A stretch of 64,000 nt of DNA from Obelidium mucronatum. Its lineage: Eukaryota; Chytridiomycota; Chytridiomycetes; Chytridiales; Chytriomycetaceae. This document shows, piece by piece, positions 54,625 to 64,000 of this stretch; positions within the stretch are counted from its first letter, which is position 1; each line of letters begins with the position of its first letter. The notes beneath the pieces were generated by a model. The model did not search any database, was not told the DNA's origin, and saw only the letters and a program-made list of their open reading frames with translations. The position numbers and the translations under genes were made by a program. Location of the stretch: positions 124,001-188,000 of the forward strand of contig JAIVFH010000034.1 in the NCBI GenBank assembly GCA_025765595.1, read 5' to 3'.

Positions 54625-56344
54625 ATGTCAGAAGTTACCTACTACGTCAAGCCCACTGTTCTTGAGCAGTTTATTATTGCGTCGGAAGCACCTTTGGCAG
54701 ACAGCGAATCGAACAACAGCTGTCAACCAGACCAAACGAGTAATATAAATATGATGCTGGAAGATCCTGATCTCATGCCAAAAATCGATGACTGGCTACT
54801 TGTTCAAAGTCGAAATCGCATCTTCTTTTCATATGACGGTGATGAGTTTATCACCGGGTTCTTCACCCAACCGGCTGCATGGCGGTAGGAACTGCCTATG
54901 ATAGTATTTCTGGTTTAATTGGTATCCATAGGTTGATCAATTGTGCTGCAAAGGCATATGGTAAAAAGTTGCCAGAATTCAACCAATTATCATATTTTCG
55001 TCGAGCTCGCCGTGCGGTCATCCGCGGTATGCAAGAATCCCCATGCCATAAACTTGTTCAAACGCTATACTTTATTTCCCTATTCGCTGCATGTACGTAG
55101 AATCCCATATCACTCGACACTTTGATTAAAACTGTACTCTAGGGAAAGGACAGCCAGAAGCGGGAAGACCGTTTTTGAAGATGGCTCTGGAACTTATCTT
55201 GAAACTTCGTTTAAATATTGACCCAGATGATTCTCCGTGGCTTGGGAAACTGACGTCGCGTCAAAAGGAAGACAGGAGGAGAGCCTTCTGGGGCTGCTTC
55301 CTGCACATGAGATTCCATTATGCAGTGTCCAGTGATGCGATATACTTGGATATTGATGCAAACTGCATCAAACCGCCTGGAGCCGTAAATTGCCCATTCC
55401 CCATTTTTCACGCCATGCCAGAGGTGGAATGGATGAGCGAAATCTACTATTTCATTGGATCAATTAGACGAATTCATTCAAGACCTCCAAAATCGATAGA
55501 TGATCTCCTGGCATCTTCGAAACTCAATAATTTGCAATACTGCTTCATTCAATTACAAACACATGTGCCCCTTGAATATATTCTCCTTGCTGAATCACCA
55601 GCAACTATTACTGAGCAAGATTTCATTCGATTCTTGAATCAATTAAACGCTTTTGTGGAGGGGCGGAGGCTATTTGTGCTTTCTTTGAACATCGAATTAC
55701 TGTCCGCAATGTCATTATTCAATCGCCCTCAATTATACCTTACTGGATTGAGCTCCTACAGTCCAATTTATATAAGTCAATCAAGCCGTGAAATTTTAAC
55801 CGCTTGCATTCAACAGTGCCTTGACGTCGCCTTCCGAATAGCACACTTTGTACCATTGATGGTCAACTTTGGCACATATACGTATGCTGTTGTGCTACCT
55901 TTCTTTGAATCTATGAATGTTTTTTGGTTTGTTTGGTGCCGTATGAAAAGAATCTGGTGGACTTTGGTGCCGGCCGTACGACCCGAGTGGGCCAACTTAC
56001 ACAACGTGTGCTCCAATATTGTTGAATATGTTCGTGATGTTTATGAGCGAGAAGGCAGCAAAGGTGGGACAACTTCTCCCATACTTCAATGTATGGAAGC
56101 CATGCTGCGCGAGATGGTTGATGTTGCAGGTGGAATCCTCGAGCGATCCGACAGGTGTGAAGATATTTTGGTGTTCGAAATGAAGATTGCTTCTCTGGAT
56201 GAGGATGATGACCAAGATGTGGTCGAACAAAAAGCCAAAGAGCCCCCTTGCTACCTTGGATTGCTTGGAATGGAAATCGACGGGCGCTTAAGGTGGAGTG
56301 GACCCAGCGAAGAGAGTTGGCGCTTGTTTTGGAAGTTGTATTGA
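54625..56344 (+). CDS. Zinc-cluster regulator paralogue without the DNA-binding domain
   Basis: Paralogue of the preceding gene. Exons 54625-54884, 54932-55092 and 55143-56344; 540 aa. Exon 2 is 161 nt in both genes and both junctions have the same phase. Homologous blocks: DDWLLVQ, RLINCAAKAYGKK, WKGQPEAGRPFLKMALEL, DPDDSPWLGKLTSRQKEDRR and CYLGLLGMEIDGRLRWSG. The N-terminus (MSEVTYYVKPTVLEQ) has no Cys cluster and I find none in the 54 bp upstream, so the DNA-binding domain is missing. It may act as a partner or competitor of its neighbour, or be decaying; the frame itself is intact. Confidence 0.8.
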
Positions 56345-56444
56345 AGTTCGGACAAATCAAAAAAAAGATTATTTATTTCATGAAAGATGTACAAGATAAA
56401 AACAGCAATGTCCTAAGTATTTCAATGTTCAGCAGTTAGTTTGT

Positions 56445-57116
56445 TCAGACGGATACAGTTTTCATCTTCTTGATGGCTTCTTCAGAAACTTCTTCGTTCT
56501 TTCGAACACCTGTTGAACCAAAACCTCCAGCACCACGAACAGTATCGTCAAGTTGTTCAACGTTGTCAATTTCAGCAATGCAGCATTGCTCTAGAATCAA
56601 CTGGGCGACACGATCTCCTTCCTTGACTGCAAGGAAAGAATACATCAGTTAAGCACTGGCGAGAAGAAGAACGTACTCTCAAAGTCCAGTGATCCAAAGT
56701 TAAAAAGAACCACTCCAACTGGACCGCGATAATCGGCATCGATAACACCAGCGCCAACATCGATAAAGTGCTTCACAGCCAGTCCCGATCTGTAAGAAGT
56801 GAGTCAGTAGCAGAACCAATTGACGATGGACTGGTGTACCTTGGAGCAACACGTCCATAGGTTCCTGCTGGAACAGCAATGGAAATATCAGTTGGCACAA
56901 TGGCTCGCTGCCCAGCAGGAATAACCATATCCTTGGCACTGGATGGAACGAGACACTTGAGTGTCAGCCATGATACAGTTGCACCAAATACCTGCACAAG
57001 TCGTAACCGGCAGCACCAATGGAGCCACGGACTGGCAGCCTGGCCTTATCGGAGAGAAGCTTCACTTGCAGAGTTGGAGTGTTGGCAGAGAGCATTTGTT
57101 CTAGTTTTTCGAGCAT
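56445..57116 (-). CDS. DUT1: dUTP diphosphatase
   Basis: Hydrolyses dUTP to dUMP, keeping uracil out of DNA. Exons 57116-56992, 56938-56840, 56789-56677 and 56626-56445; 172 aa. The five trimeric-dUTPase motifs are present in order: [10 protein letters not shown] (I), [18 protein letters not shown] (II), [17 protein letters not shown] (III, with the catalytic Asp), RVAQLILEQ (IV) and [10 protein letters not shown] (V, the P-loop-like C-terminal arm). Length fits the family core. An ATG at 57239 in the same frame would add 41 residues and could make a mitochondrial form. The C-terminal Lys/Glu tail of about 17 residues is extra. Confidence 0.93.
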
Positions 57117-57450
57117 TTCTAGTTGAGCTGTTTCGCTTTTATAGTTTTTCGCTTGCTTGGTTTGTCCGAACATCAACCGTCTCCTGAATGCTTCAAAATG
57201 AGCACGGCCCCAATTCTCGCCGCCGCCAGACATATGCAAGCAACATCATCGAGGATCGACGAAACTGGCGTAAAATCGAAACGTAAACAGCGTCTTTGAT
57301 ATATGTCTGCTCTACAACGGAACAGTAAAGATGGAATCGCATTATATACGGCCCATCACTATTGATCCTCTTCTATTATTTCGCCAGGTTCTTCTTTGTC
57401 ATATTTGTTGCTTCAGTCTAATCTCAAATATTTTTCTTTATTATTGTGAG
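57117..57450. promoter_or_regulatory. Divergent promoter region, dUTPase and Sel1-repeat gene
   Basis: Holds the possible N-terminal extension of the dUTPase (to 57239) and about 210 bp of non-coding sequence upstream of the Sel1-repeat gene. No known element recognised. Confidence 0.45.
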
Positions 57451-59155
57451 ATGCAACGACGTTTTCTTGTTTCTGTCTGTGCTGCTCCGACAACAACGAG
57501 ATGGCGAGCAAAGGAAGTCCTTCTTCGGCTGCGATTTTCAACAGCAACTGCGGCAACTAAGGACATCTTTGCGATTGTACATGAAAAGATACCGGCCTTC
57601 AATCAGCCAAACAGCACCAGTATACAACCGCAGCCTTCTATCCCGGCCGCAACTGTCATCGATCTGAATATGCCCGAATCGGACATCTTGAGTCGTTTAT
57701 TGCCTGCAGGTTCTGTCAGTCTGTTTTTTGATATTCGATGCGTCATTGTTCATCATCGGATTATTTCCGCCCTCTTAGACCTACTGCCGCCGGCACCAGT
57801 CCTTGATCTGTTGCACACAGAAGGTCGTATTTCTGTTAAGACAGAGGATATGTATCAAATCGTGGCAATGGTAAAGTTTGCATGGCCAGCCCTTACAGCA
57901 GCCTCTACGAATCCGGATCAACTTAAAAAAGTCCACAAGTCACTTTCTGAAAGAATTCTAGCAGGTGAAACTGATTTATTTAATTCTATTGCATGCATTC
58001 CATCCCTCACTTACAAGAACCACTTTTTGAACCAGTTTGTACATTACGAGACCTGACAACGATTGCAACGATTCTCTATGAACACAACACAGCCGCACCC
58101 TCAAAACATCTTGGTTTTCAAATGCTTCATCTTGCGAAAGAAGCCGGTGATATGGATGCAGAATTTAAATATGCCCATGTCCTCTCCCGTGGGTTTCCAT
58201 CGGTACCACGAGACCTGCCGCGATCAATAGAGATGTTGGAGAGCCTTGTTGCACGGAAACACGCTCTTTCAATGTATGTTTATGCACTGAGGTTGATCAA
58301 GCAAGGGGCGTATCCATTGTTGAACGTCAAAGAGTCTGTGATTGAAGAGCCAGAGACGGCGTCGACTTCGCCTTCTGATGCAGAACAGCAGCAGCAACAG
58401 GAGAAAGAGTCGGAATTTGCAGCATCAAATGCCAAAGGAGTGGTTGAGGAGAGAAAAGTAGATGAAAAGGTTATTGCAAAAGGACTTCGTTATTTATACA
58501 CATGTGCAACTGAGCTGTCATATCCCCAAGCATTAATTCAAATGGGGCATCTATTTTTAAATGGAATCCTGGTGCAGAAAGATCCCAAAAAAGCGTATGA
58601 GTTGTTGGAACGGGCTGCTGAAAAGGGGGTTACTGAGGCAATGTTTTTATGTGGATCTTGTTGGGAAAAAGGAGAAGGAGTCGAATCCGCTGATTTGAAT
58701 AAGGCGCTGGAATGGTGGACAAAAGCTGCGAATCGGGGTAGCACAATATCTTTTTTTCCAAATTTTCCATCATACAAACAAACTTCTTTTTTGTAGGCCT
58801 TGCAATCGGTCAACACAATGTTGGAGCTGCATATTTTGAAGGATCGCTGATTCCCAAGTCAATTCCACTGGCTGTGGAATACTTCGAAATGGCTGCCATC
58901 CAAAACTTACCCCTTTCTCTTATGAACCTTGCAAAACTTTATCAAGAAGGATACTCTCCGTCAGACAAAGAACCAAAGTCATGGACCATTGAACCCGATT
59001 CAACAAAGTCGCGGGATTATGCTCAACAAGTTGTGGATTTGGGTGGTGAGTGGGCTGAGATTGGCCAACAGTTTCTGGATGCGATGCCACAGGAGATCAA
59101 GGAAACAAAAATAGAAGAACCTAAACAAAAACCAAAAAAGCGATGGTGGGAATAA
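57451..59155 (+). CDS. Sel1-repeat protein, probably mitochondrial
   Basis: Exons 57451-57964, 58018-58737 and 58797-59155; 530 aa. The N-terminus (MQRRFLVSVCAAPTTTRWRA) is Arg-rich and amphipathic, like a mitochondrial presequence. The C-terminal half has Sel1-like repeats of about 36 residues, with the A.Y.LG..Y..G.GV pattern (PQALIQMGHLFLNGILVQKD, EAMFLCGSCWEKGEGVESAD, IGQHNVGAAYFEGSLIPKS). Such repeats form alpha-solenoid scaffolds. The function is not assignable. It sits only 38 bp upstream of IFT70 on the same strand. Confidence 0.7.
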
Positions 59156-59193
59156 AAGCGATAAGTATTTTCCGACAATTTCCTTGAAAACAA

Positions 59194-61715
59194 ATGGACA
59201 CTGGGATCCAACCACGTACAGCAGCGCAGTCTGCGTCTGCTCATCCCACGAATCTGTACCAGCTTCCAGAGGGAAAATATACAGCCACAATCTACGGCAT
59301 GATTCGCGACAGCAGATTCACCGACGTCATAAAACTGCTCACCAACGAACTCCAGTCATTCCCAAAAAGCCGTGCGGCTTTGAGTCTTCTCGGATATTGC
59401 TTCTTTCAGGTTCAGGATTTCGCAAGCGCTGCGAATTGGTTTGTCTATCGCTCGAAAACATGTGTCGGGGCCCTCAAACATGTTGTCACCAAACAGCTAT
59501 GAACAGCTCCTTCGCGCTTATCCTGAAATGGATGATTACAGACTATATTATGCTCAATCTCTATACAAGTCAGGACAGTACCAACCTGCCCAGAAGGCCT
59601 GTCAAACCATCGAGAATGCAGATTATGCACACAAGGTAAAAATACGACAAAAAAACTTAGTCAATCATTACGCGCCATCCATCTAATATATCATTTAATT
59701 CTTCAGGTTATTAAACTCCAATCGGCAATCAAGTACGAAATGGACGATCTTCAAGGGTGCAAACTCTTGATTGATCAGGGTGCCTCTGATGACACAGATA
59801 CCATGATCAATCAAGCGTGTTTATTGTATAAGGTATAAACAGGAGATACATGATGAATTTTCTTGTGACCTAGGATGCTCAATTTTTTTTTGTAGGAAGG
59901 GAAATTCGAAGATGCGTGCGTTAAGTATGCCGAGACCTTGCGCATCACAGGCTACCAGGCCGAGCTATGCTACAATTTAGCACTTTGTCATTATCAACTG
60001 AAGCAATACGTTCCCGCACTTAAGAATATCGCTGACATTATTGAACGTGGAATTCGAGATCATCCAGGTAATTTTTTATTTGCTCTGTTATGCATCTAAG
60101 TCGTCCTTGTTTCTGCCTTATCACACAGAACTTAGCGTTGGTATGGCAACTGAAGGAATAGAAGTTCGAAGCGTTGGGAACTCTCAAATTCTGCACGAGA
60201 CTTACTTGATTGAAGCCTTCAACCTAAAAGCAGCTATTGAATACCGTCTTAAGAACTGTAAAGTTTCCCATCTTTTATTTTGATGTTCCGCTATTCATCA
60301 TTTTTTCCTAGTTGAGTCTGCACGGGAAGCACTCACAGATATGCCACCGCGTCTTGAACAAGAACTCGATCCTGTCACCTTGCATAATCAAGCGCTGACA
60401 CATATGGACCAAGATCCATCAACTGGATTCGAGAAGCTCAACTTTTTGTTGCAACAACCTCCCACACCACCAGAAGTATTTGGAAACCTGCTTCTTCTTT
60501 ATTGCAAGTATGGTTATTTGGATATGGCAGGGGATTTGATGGCTGAAAGCGTAGCAATGGGAGGTGCAAGCACTTTGACACCTGTACGTGTTCCTCTGAA
60601 ATCGTTTTTGTTTTCTGCTTGTACTCATACATTTCTTTAAGTATCTCTTTGAGTTTTTGGAAGCCAGCCTACTACGCCAATCCTCACCTGAAGAAGCCTA
60701 CCGGAAGTTTGACGACCTGGCAACCAAACACGTTGACATACTCAGGAAACTTACAAAGCAAGTACAAGAAGCGCGGCAGAATATGGATGAAGACACTGTC
60801 AAACGAGTGGTCAATGATTACGACGATGCAGTTGAACGATACATCCCAGTCCTTATGGCCCAAGCCAAGATCTACTGGGATATGGAGAATTATGCAAGCG
60901 TCGAAAAAGTGTTCCGCAAGAGTGTGGAGTTTTGTAATGAACATGACGTTTGGAAGTTGAATGTAGCGCATGTTTTGTTTATGCAGGAGAGCAAGTATAA
61001 GGAGGCAGTTTCGTTTTATGAGCCAATTGTCAAGAAGCATTACGAGAATGTTAGTTTTCTTCCTTCTTCCTTTCTTTTCACCTTGAATACTGATTTTCTC
61101 TGCCCAGATTTTAGATATTACCGCAATCGTTCTTGCAAATCTTTGCGTCGCATACATCATGACATCACAAAATGAAGAAGCAGAAGAACTGATGAGAAAA
61201 ATAGAAAAGGAAGAAGAGAGAGTTGCATACGAAGACCCACAAAAGAGGACTTATCACTTATGCATCGTGAATTTAGTAATTGGAACTCTTTATTGCGCAA
61301 AGGGTAACTATGAATTTGGAATTTCCAGAATTATCAAGAGTTTGGAGCCATTCAACAAAGAGGTGAGAGCAATCGAATAGGCAAAACGAAGTTAACCGTT
61401 TCAAAAAAGCTTGGAACCGATACCTGGTACTATGCAAAAAGATGCTTTGCGTCCTTGTTTGAAACTCTTGCGAAACATATGATTATTCTGAAGGATAGTG
61501 TTTTTGCCGAAATTCTTGCATTCTTTGACGCGTGTGAACTGCATGGGCGCAAGATACCGATCGTGATTGATCCCTTGGGTGGACCGGGAGCGCAAAACAG
61601 CGCGGCAGGAAATAGCACGGGCTATGGTGGAGGAGAGACTCTAGATGCGGCCAAGAATTCTGTTGCTTACGAAGCAAGACTCCTTAAATCGCTGTTCCTC
61701 CGCTTGTATGAATGA
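59194..61715 (+). CDS. IFT70: Intraflagellar transport protein IFT70 (TTC30)
   Basis: TPR subunit of the IFT-B complex, needed for building the flagellum and for tubulin polyglutamylation in animals. Nine exons: 59194-59438, 59497-59635, 59707-59832, 59896-60067, 60129-60257, 60312-60583, 60642-61049, 61108-61362 and 61410-61715; 683 aa, against about 665 in animals. It starts with LPEGKYTATIYGMIRDSRF, then YEQLLRAYPEMDDYRLYYAQ, CYNLALCHYQLKQYVPALKN and KFDDLATKHVDILRKLTKQV, all TTC30 signatures. TPR helices fill the length. No frameshift. It is the clearest evidence that the organism makes motile flagellated cells. Confidence 0.95.
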
Positions 61716-61723
61716 ATAAAAAA

Positions 61724-62122
61724 ATGCTTGGTGCAAAACTATCACCGCGTAGTATTCGCAGCAATTCTCAGTTTGCTGATGTTCTTTTGTTGATTGGAAA
61801 GAACGAAGTGCCAATGATAGTTCACTCGGCTGCTTACAACTCAGAGTACTACAACGCTGCTCTCTACTCGCTGGCATTCCTGTAACACGGCTAAAGCCCT
61901 ATCTGAATTATCTGAGAGTGTTCGAATCCAGCCTGTGTTGAAGCATCCAGATGTCGAAGTGGATGTGATGAATGATTCTTGTACACTGGATGGAATTATA
62001 TTCAGAATCGACGGGTACCTGTGCGCTCAGCGAAAGGGAGTGACTACATTGTGGAGAGAATCTTGGTCTATTTAGATGTCAATTTAAAAGACAGCCTTTT
62101 CCAGTTATGGTTGCGCATTTGA
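61724..62122 (+). pseudogene. Decayed BTB/POZ-domain gene
   Basis: Three consecutive plus-strand segments read as one BTB domain only if frames are changed. Frame one (61724-61885) gives SNSQFADVLLLIGKNEVPMI then VHSAAYNSEYYNAAL, ending at a stop. Frame two (61890-62075) gives AKALSELSESVRIQPVLKHP DVEVDVMN. The first frame resumes with SDYIVERILVYLDVNLKD (62039 onward). This is the F.DV.L..G, VH....S.YF and later helix order of BTB proteins, but with at least two frame changes and a stop. It begins 8 bp after the IFT70 stop, so its promoter is doubtful. No intron pair I tried restores one frame. Confidence 0.55.
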
Positions 62123-63023
62123 AGGAGTAATTGGTGGCTGGCCGTGAGTGGTTGGCGAAAATGGATGGGGAAGGTATTGGGAATCATCGCCCTTCAGTTC
62201 ATTTTTCAATAAAGAATGTGGCCGAAAACTCCAACATATCCAACATCTTCGATGTAAATTGACTGGGTACATCAAATATTTTAGTCTGAACGTCTGTTTC
62301 GAGTTTCGACAGCTCGGTTTGCCTTGCTTTCCTGCTGCTGGAGCAGAACGAATCGTTCATATTTATTGTTGAGCACGATCCATCACAGCCACTCAATATT
62401 GACTGCTTTCGTACATAGTCGGATGATATGCCATTTGGAATGTATGGTGGTCGTCTTGATGGACCAACGTTTGCCAATTTAAAGGTAAAGGGAAACACCA
62501 CAGAGGAACACATGTTATTCTCCCAATAGAAAAAGTTGGCCAACTTGGGGTGAATGCCAGGATGAATATATGGTTGTGGAATACGAAGTTTTTCAGCTAT
62601 CTTGATGCCGCAAAAATGGGATATAAAAAAACAACTTCCAGTTTTCACGTCTACAGCATCTCTTTGAAGCCTGCACTCGGCGGAACTTCGAAGACATTTG
62701 GATAAAAGGTAGGATGCCGGAAGTTTGGCGTTGTTTGACGAATATTTAACTTACAATGCCAAGGTTGTAAGTTCACCTTACCGCAACATGGTGCGCCCAT
62801 GCGGAGGCTTTCCCCTTTCAGAAATATGCAACTTCTCGTTCGATCGACGTCTGCTCAGTGCTCCCGGCTCGATGTGATCACAAACAGTGTCTGAAGACAA
62901 TTGTGTGATTAAAACACCACCACAAAAGTGTCTTGTTCGCAAGCCCATCACACAAAAATCACATAAAAAAAATAAGAGAAGCCAAAAATTCTGTTTCGAA
63001 AAACACCCAATTCAAAACAACCA
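62123..63023. other. Gene-poor interval before the GH114 gene
   Basis: No intact gene. Short plus-strand frames at about 62429-62530 and 62530-62660 have protein-like composition and could be further remains of the BTB gene or another lost gene. A first exon with a signal peptide for the GH114 gene might also lie here, but I could not find one. Confidence 0.45.
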
Positions 63024-64000
63024 ATGACTACATCTGCAACTTGGTGGCAACCACAAGGAGGGATCTCTTGGCAGGTGTGTTTAGGGATGATGTATGTGTG
63101 ATCGAGTGATGATCGCTGATGGTTTTGTGGTTGTAACTTGTAACAGTGGCAACTCGCTGGCAAGCTCAACACTAACATTGTTGCGGATGTCTATGACGTC
63201 GATGTTGCTGGCGGTGATACTACCAACGTTGCCACAATCAGGAAGGCTCACCCAAACGCTAAACTGATTTGCTATGTGAATGGTAAGGATGAATCCATAC
63301 ACACATGGTACCTAAACAATCGTACTAAAATTCACCAAAAAAACACCATTAGTGGGCTCTTTGGAAACTGATGGGTCCAGAGCTGATGAGAAGTTATTCC
63401 TCCCCAGCGACAAGGGAGCCAGATACCCTGGATGGCCCAAGGAAGTTTTCGTGGACATTCGTAGTGACAATGTTCGCAGAATTATGCAAGCTCGTTTTGA
63501 GACAATGAAGAATGCTGGTTGTGATGGTATCGAACCAGACAATATGGCCATCGAATACAAAGGTACTGGGGGCTTTGCAACCGCCATTACTCAAGCCGAT
63601 CAATACAACTACATTACTTGGTTCGCTGAGGCCTGTCACAATTTGGGTCTTGCTATTGGTGCCAAGAACGGTGGAGACTTGCTCGAAAAGCACCCTGAAC
63701 TCTTCAAGACTTTTGATTTCGCCGTCGTAGAAGAATGCGTACGAAACAAGAATTGTGGTCAATACAGTCCCTTTGTAGATGCTGGCAAGCCCGTCTTTGC
63801 TGCTGATTACCTCGATGCTGGATCAGATGGTGGTTGTTCGCCTATCAAGGGCTCTATTGACTCCGCTAAAAATGTCCTCAACGCTTACAATTTCGAGGGT
63901 ATCCTGAAGAACTGCAAGTTAGATGCTGCCGTGATTCCTTGCAAGTCTTACACTCCTGCTCCACCAAGCACTCAAGCAGAACTTCCAGCAACGACTGCCT
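63024..64000 (+). CDS. GH114-like glycoside hydrolase (endo-alpha-1,4-polygalactosaminidase type), partial
   Basis: Exons 63024-63074, 63147-63282 and 63353 to the window end, still open. The fold is the TIM-barrel of the GH114/TM1410 group: WWQPQGGISWQWQLAGKL at the start, DVYDVDVAGGDT for strand one, LICYVNVGSLE, then GWPKEVFVDIRSDNVRRIM, AGCDGIEPDNM (substrate-pocket Asp and Glu), GLAIGAKNGG and FDFAVVEECVRNKNCGQY. Known members cut alpha-1,4-galactosamine polymers such as fungal exopolysaccharide. After about residue 265 a Pro/Thr/Ser linker begins (SYTPAPPSTQAELPATT), implying another module beyond the window. No signal peptide is visible at this ATG, so an upstream exon may be missing. 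Confidence 0.85.

Noticed and set aside
62199..62648. 149-codon minus-strand frame
   Set aside because: No family, no splice support, and it lies in a region that looks decayed; not enough to call a gene.
1..64000. CRISPR arrays, insertion sequences, bacterial operons or intact transposons
   Set aside because: No regularly spaced repeats, transposase or reverse-transcriptase motifs were found; repeats are only simple-sequence tracts.

Overview
This is nuclear DNA from a fungus. Genes are dense and split by short GT-AG introns (about 45-120 bp), intergenic gaps are often under 100 bp, and an intact IFT70/TTC30 intraflagellar-transport gene sits beside fungal-type genes (Zn(II)2Cys6 regulators, a velvet regulator, a HET-domain gene, OPT transporters, a GH114 glycosidase). 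A fungus that still builds a flagellum is most simply a zoosporic lineage, probably Chytridiomycota. That placement is inference; no species can be named.

Layout. 1-2.3 kb: no clear gene. 2.3-4.6 kb: poly(A) polymerase (-). 4.6-6.4 kb: sparse, with one orphan exon and a small unknown gene. 6.7-8.1 kb: Ugo1/SLC25A46-like outer-membrane carrier (-). 8.5-19.6 kb: three tandem OPT-family transporters (+) with a BORCS6-like gene between the second and third. 19.8-22.6 kb: Nup88/Nup82 (-). 22.8-26.4 kb: two tandem cytochromes P450 (+). 26.5-37.8 kb: housekeeping block with mitochondrial ribosomal protein mL43, a UBA-TPR-J auxilin, a short Sen2 tRNA endonuclease, a HET-domain gene, gamma-COP, ATP synthase subunit f and a small mitochondrial membrane protein. 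38-43.7 kb: Tan1/THUMPD1, a divergent pair of unknown genes (one coiled-coil), and a CBM48 (AMPK-like glycogen-binding) protein. 43.9-48.5 kb: F-box-like/ankyrin gene, tRNA-Val(UAC), RING-finger membrane protein, an unknown gene, Sec9/SNAP-25. 48.6-51.1 kb: a fourth, divergent OPT (-). 51.3-56.3 kb: a regulatory cluster with a velvet protein and two tandem paralogous regulators, the second lacking the zinc-cluster domain. 56.4-61.7 kb: dUTPase, a Sel1-repeat mitochondrial protein and IFT70. 61.7-62.1 kb: a frameshifted BTB/POZ relic. 63-64 kb: a GH114 gene cut by the window end.

Most single-copy genes are core eukaryotic machinery: mRNA and tRNA processing, COPI and SNARE traffic, nuclear pore, mitochondria and flagellum. 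The parts most likely to vary between species are the amplified OPT and P450 families, the regulator cluster, the HET gene, the BTB relic and the GH114 enzyme; they suit a saprotroph taking up peptides and attacking exopolysaccharide. Exon joins were derived by eye from splice consensus, reading frame and family alignment, and all coordinates should be read that way.
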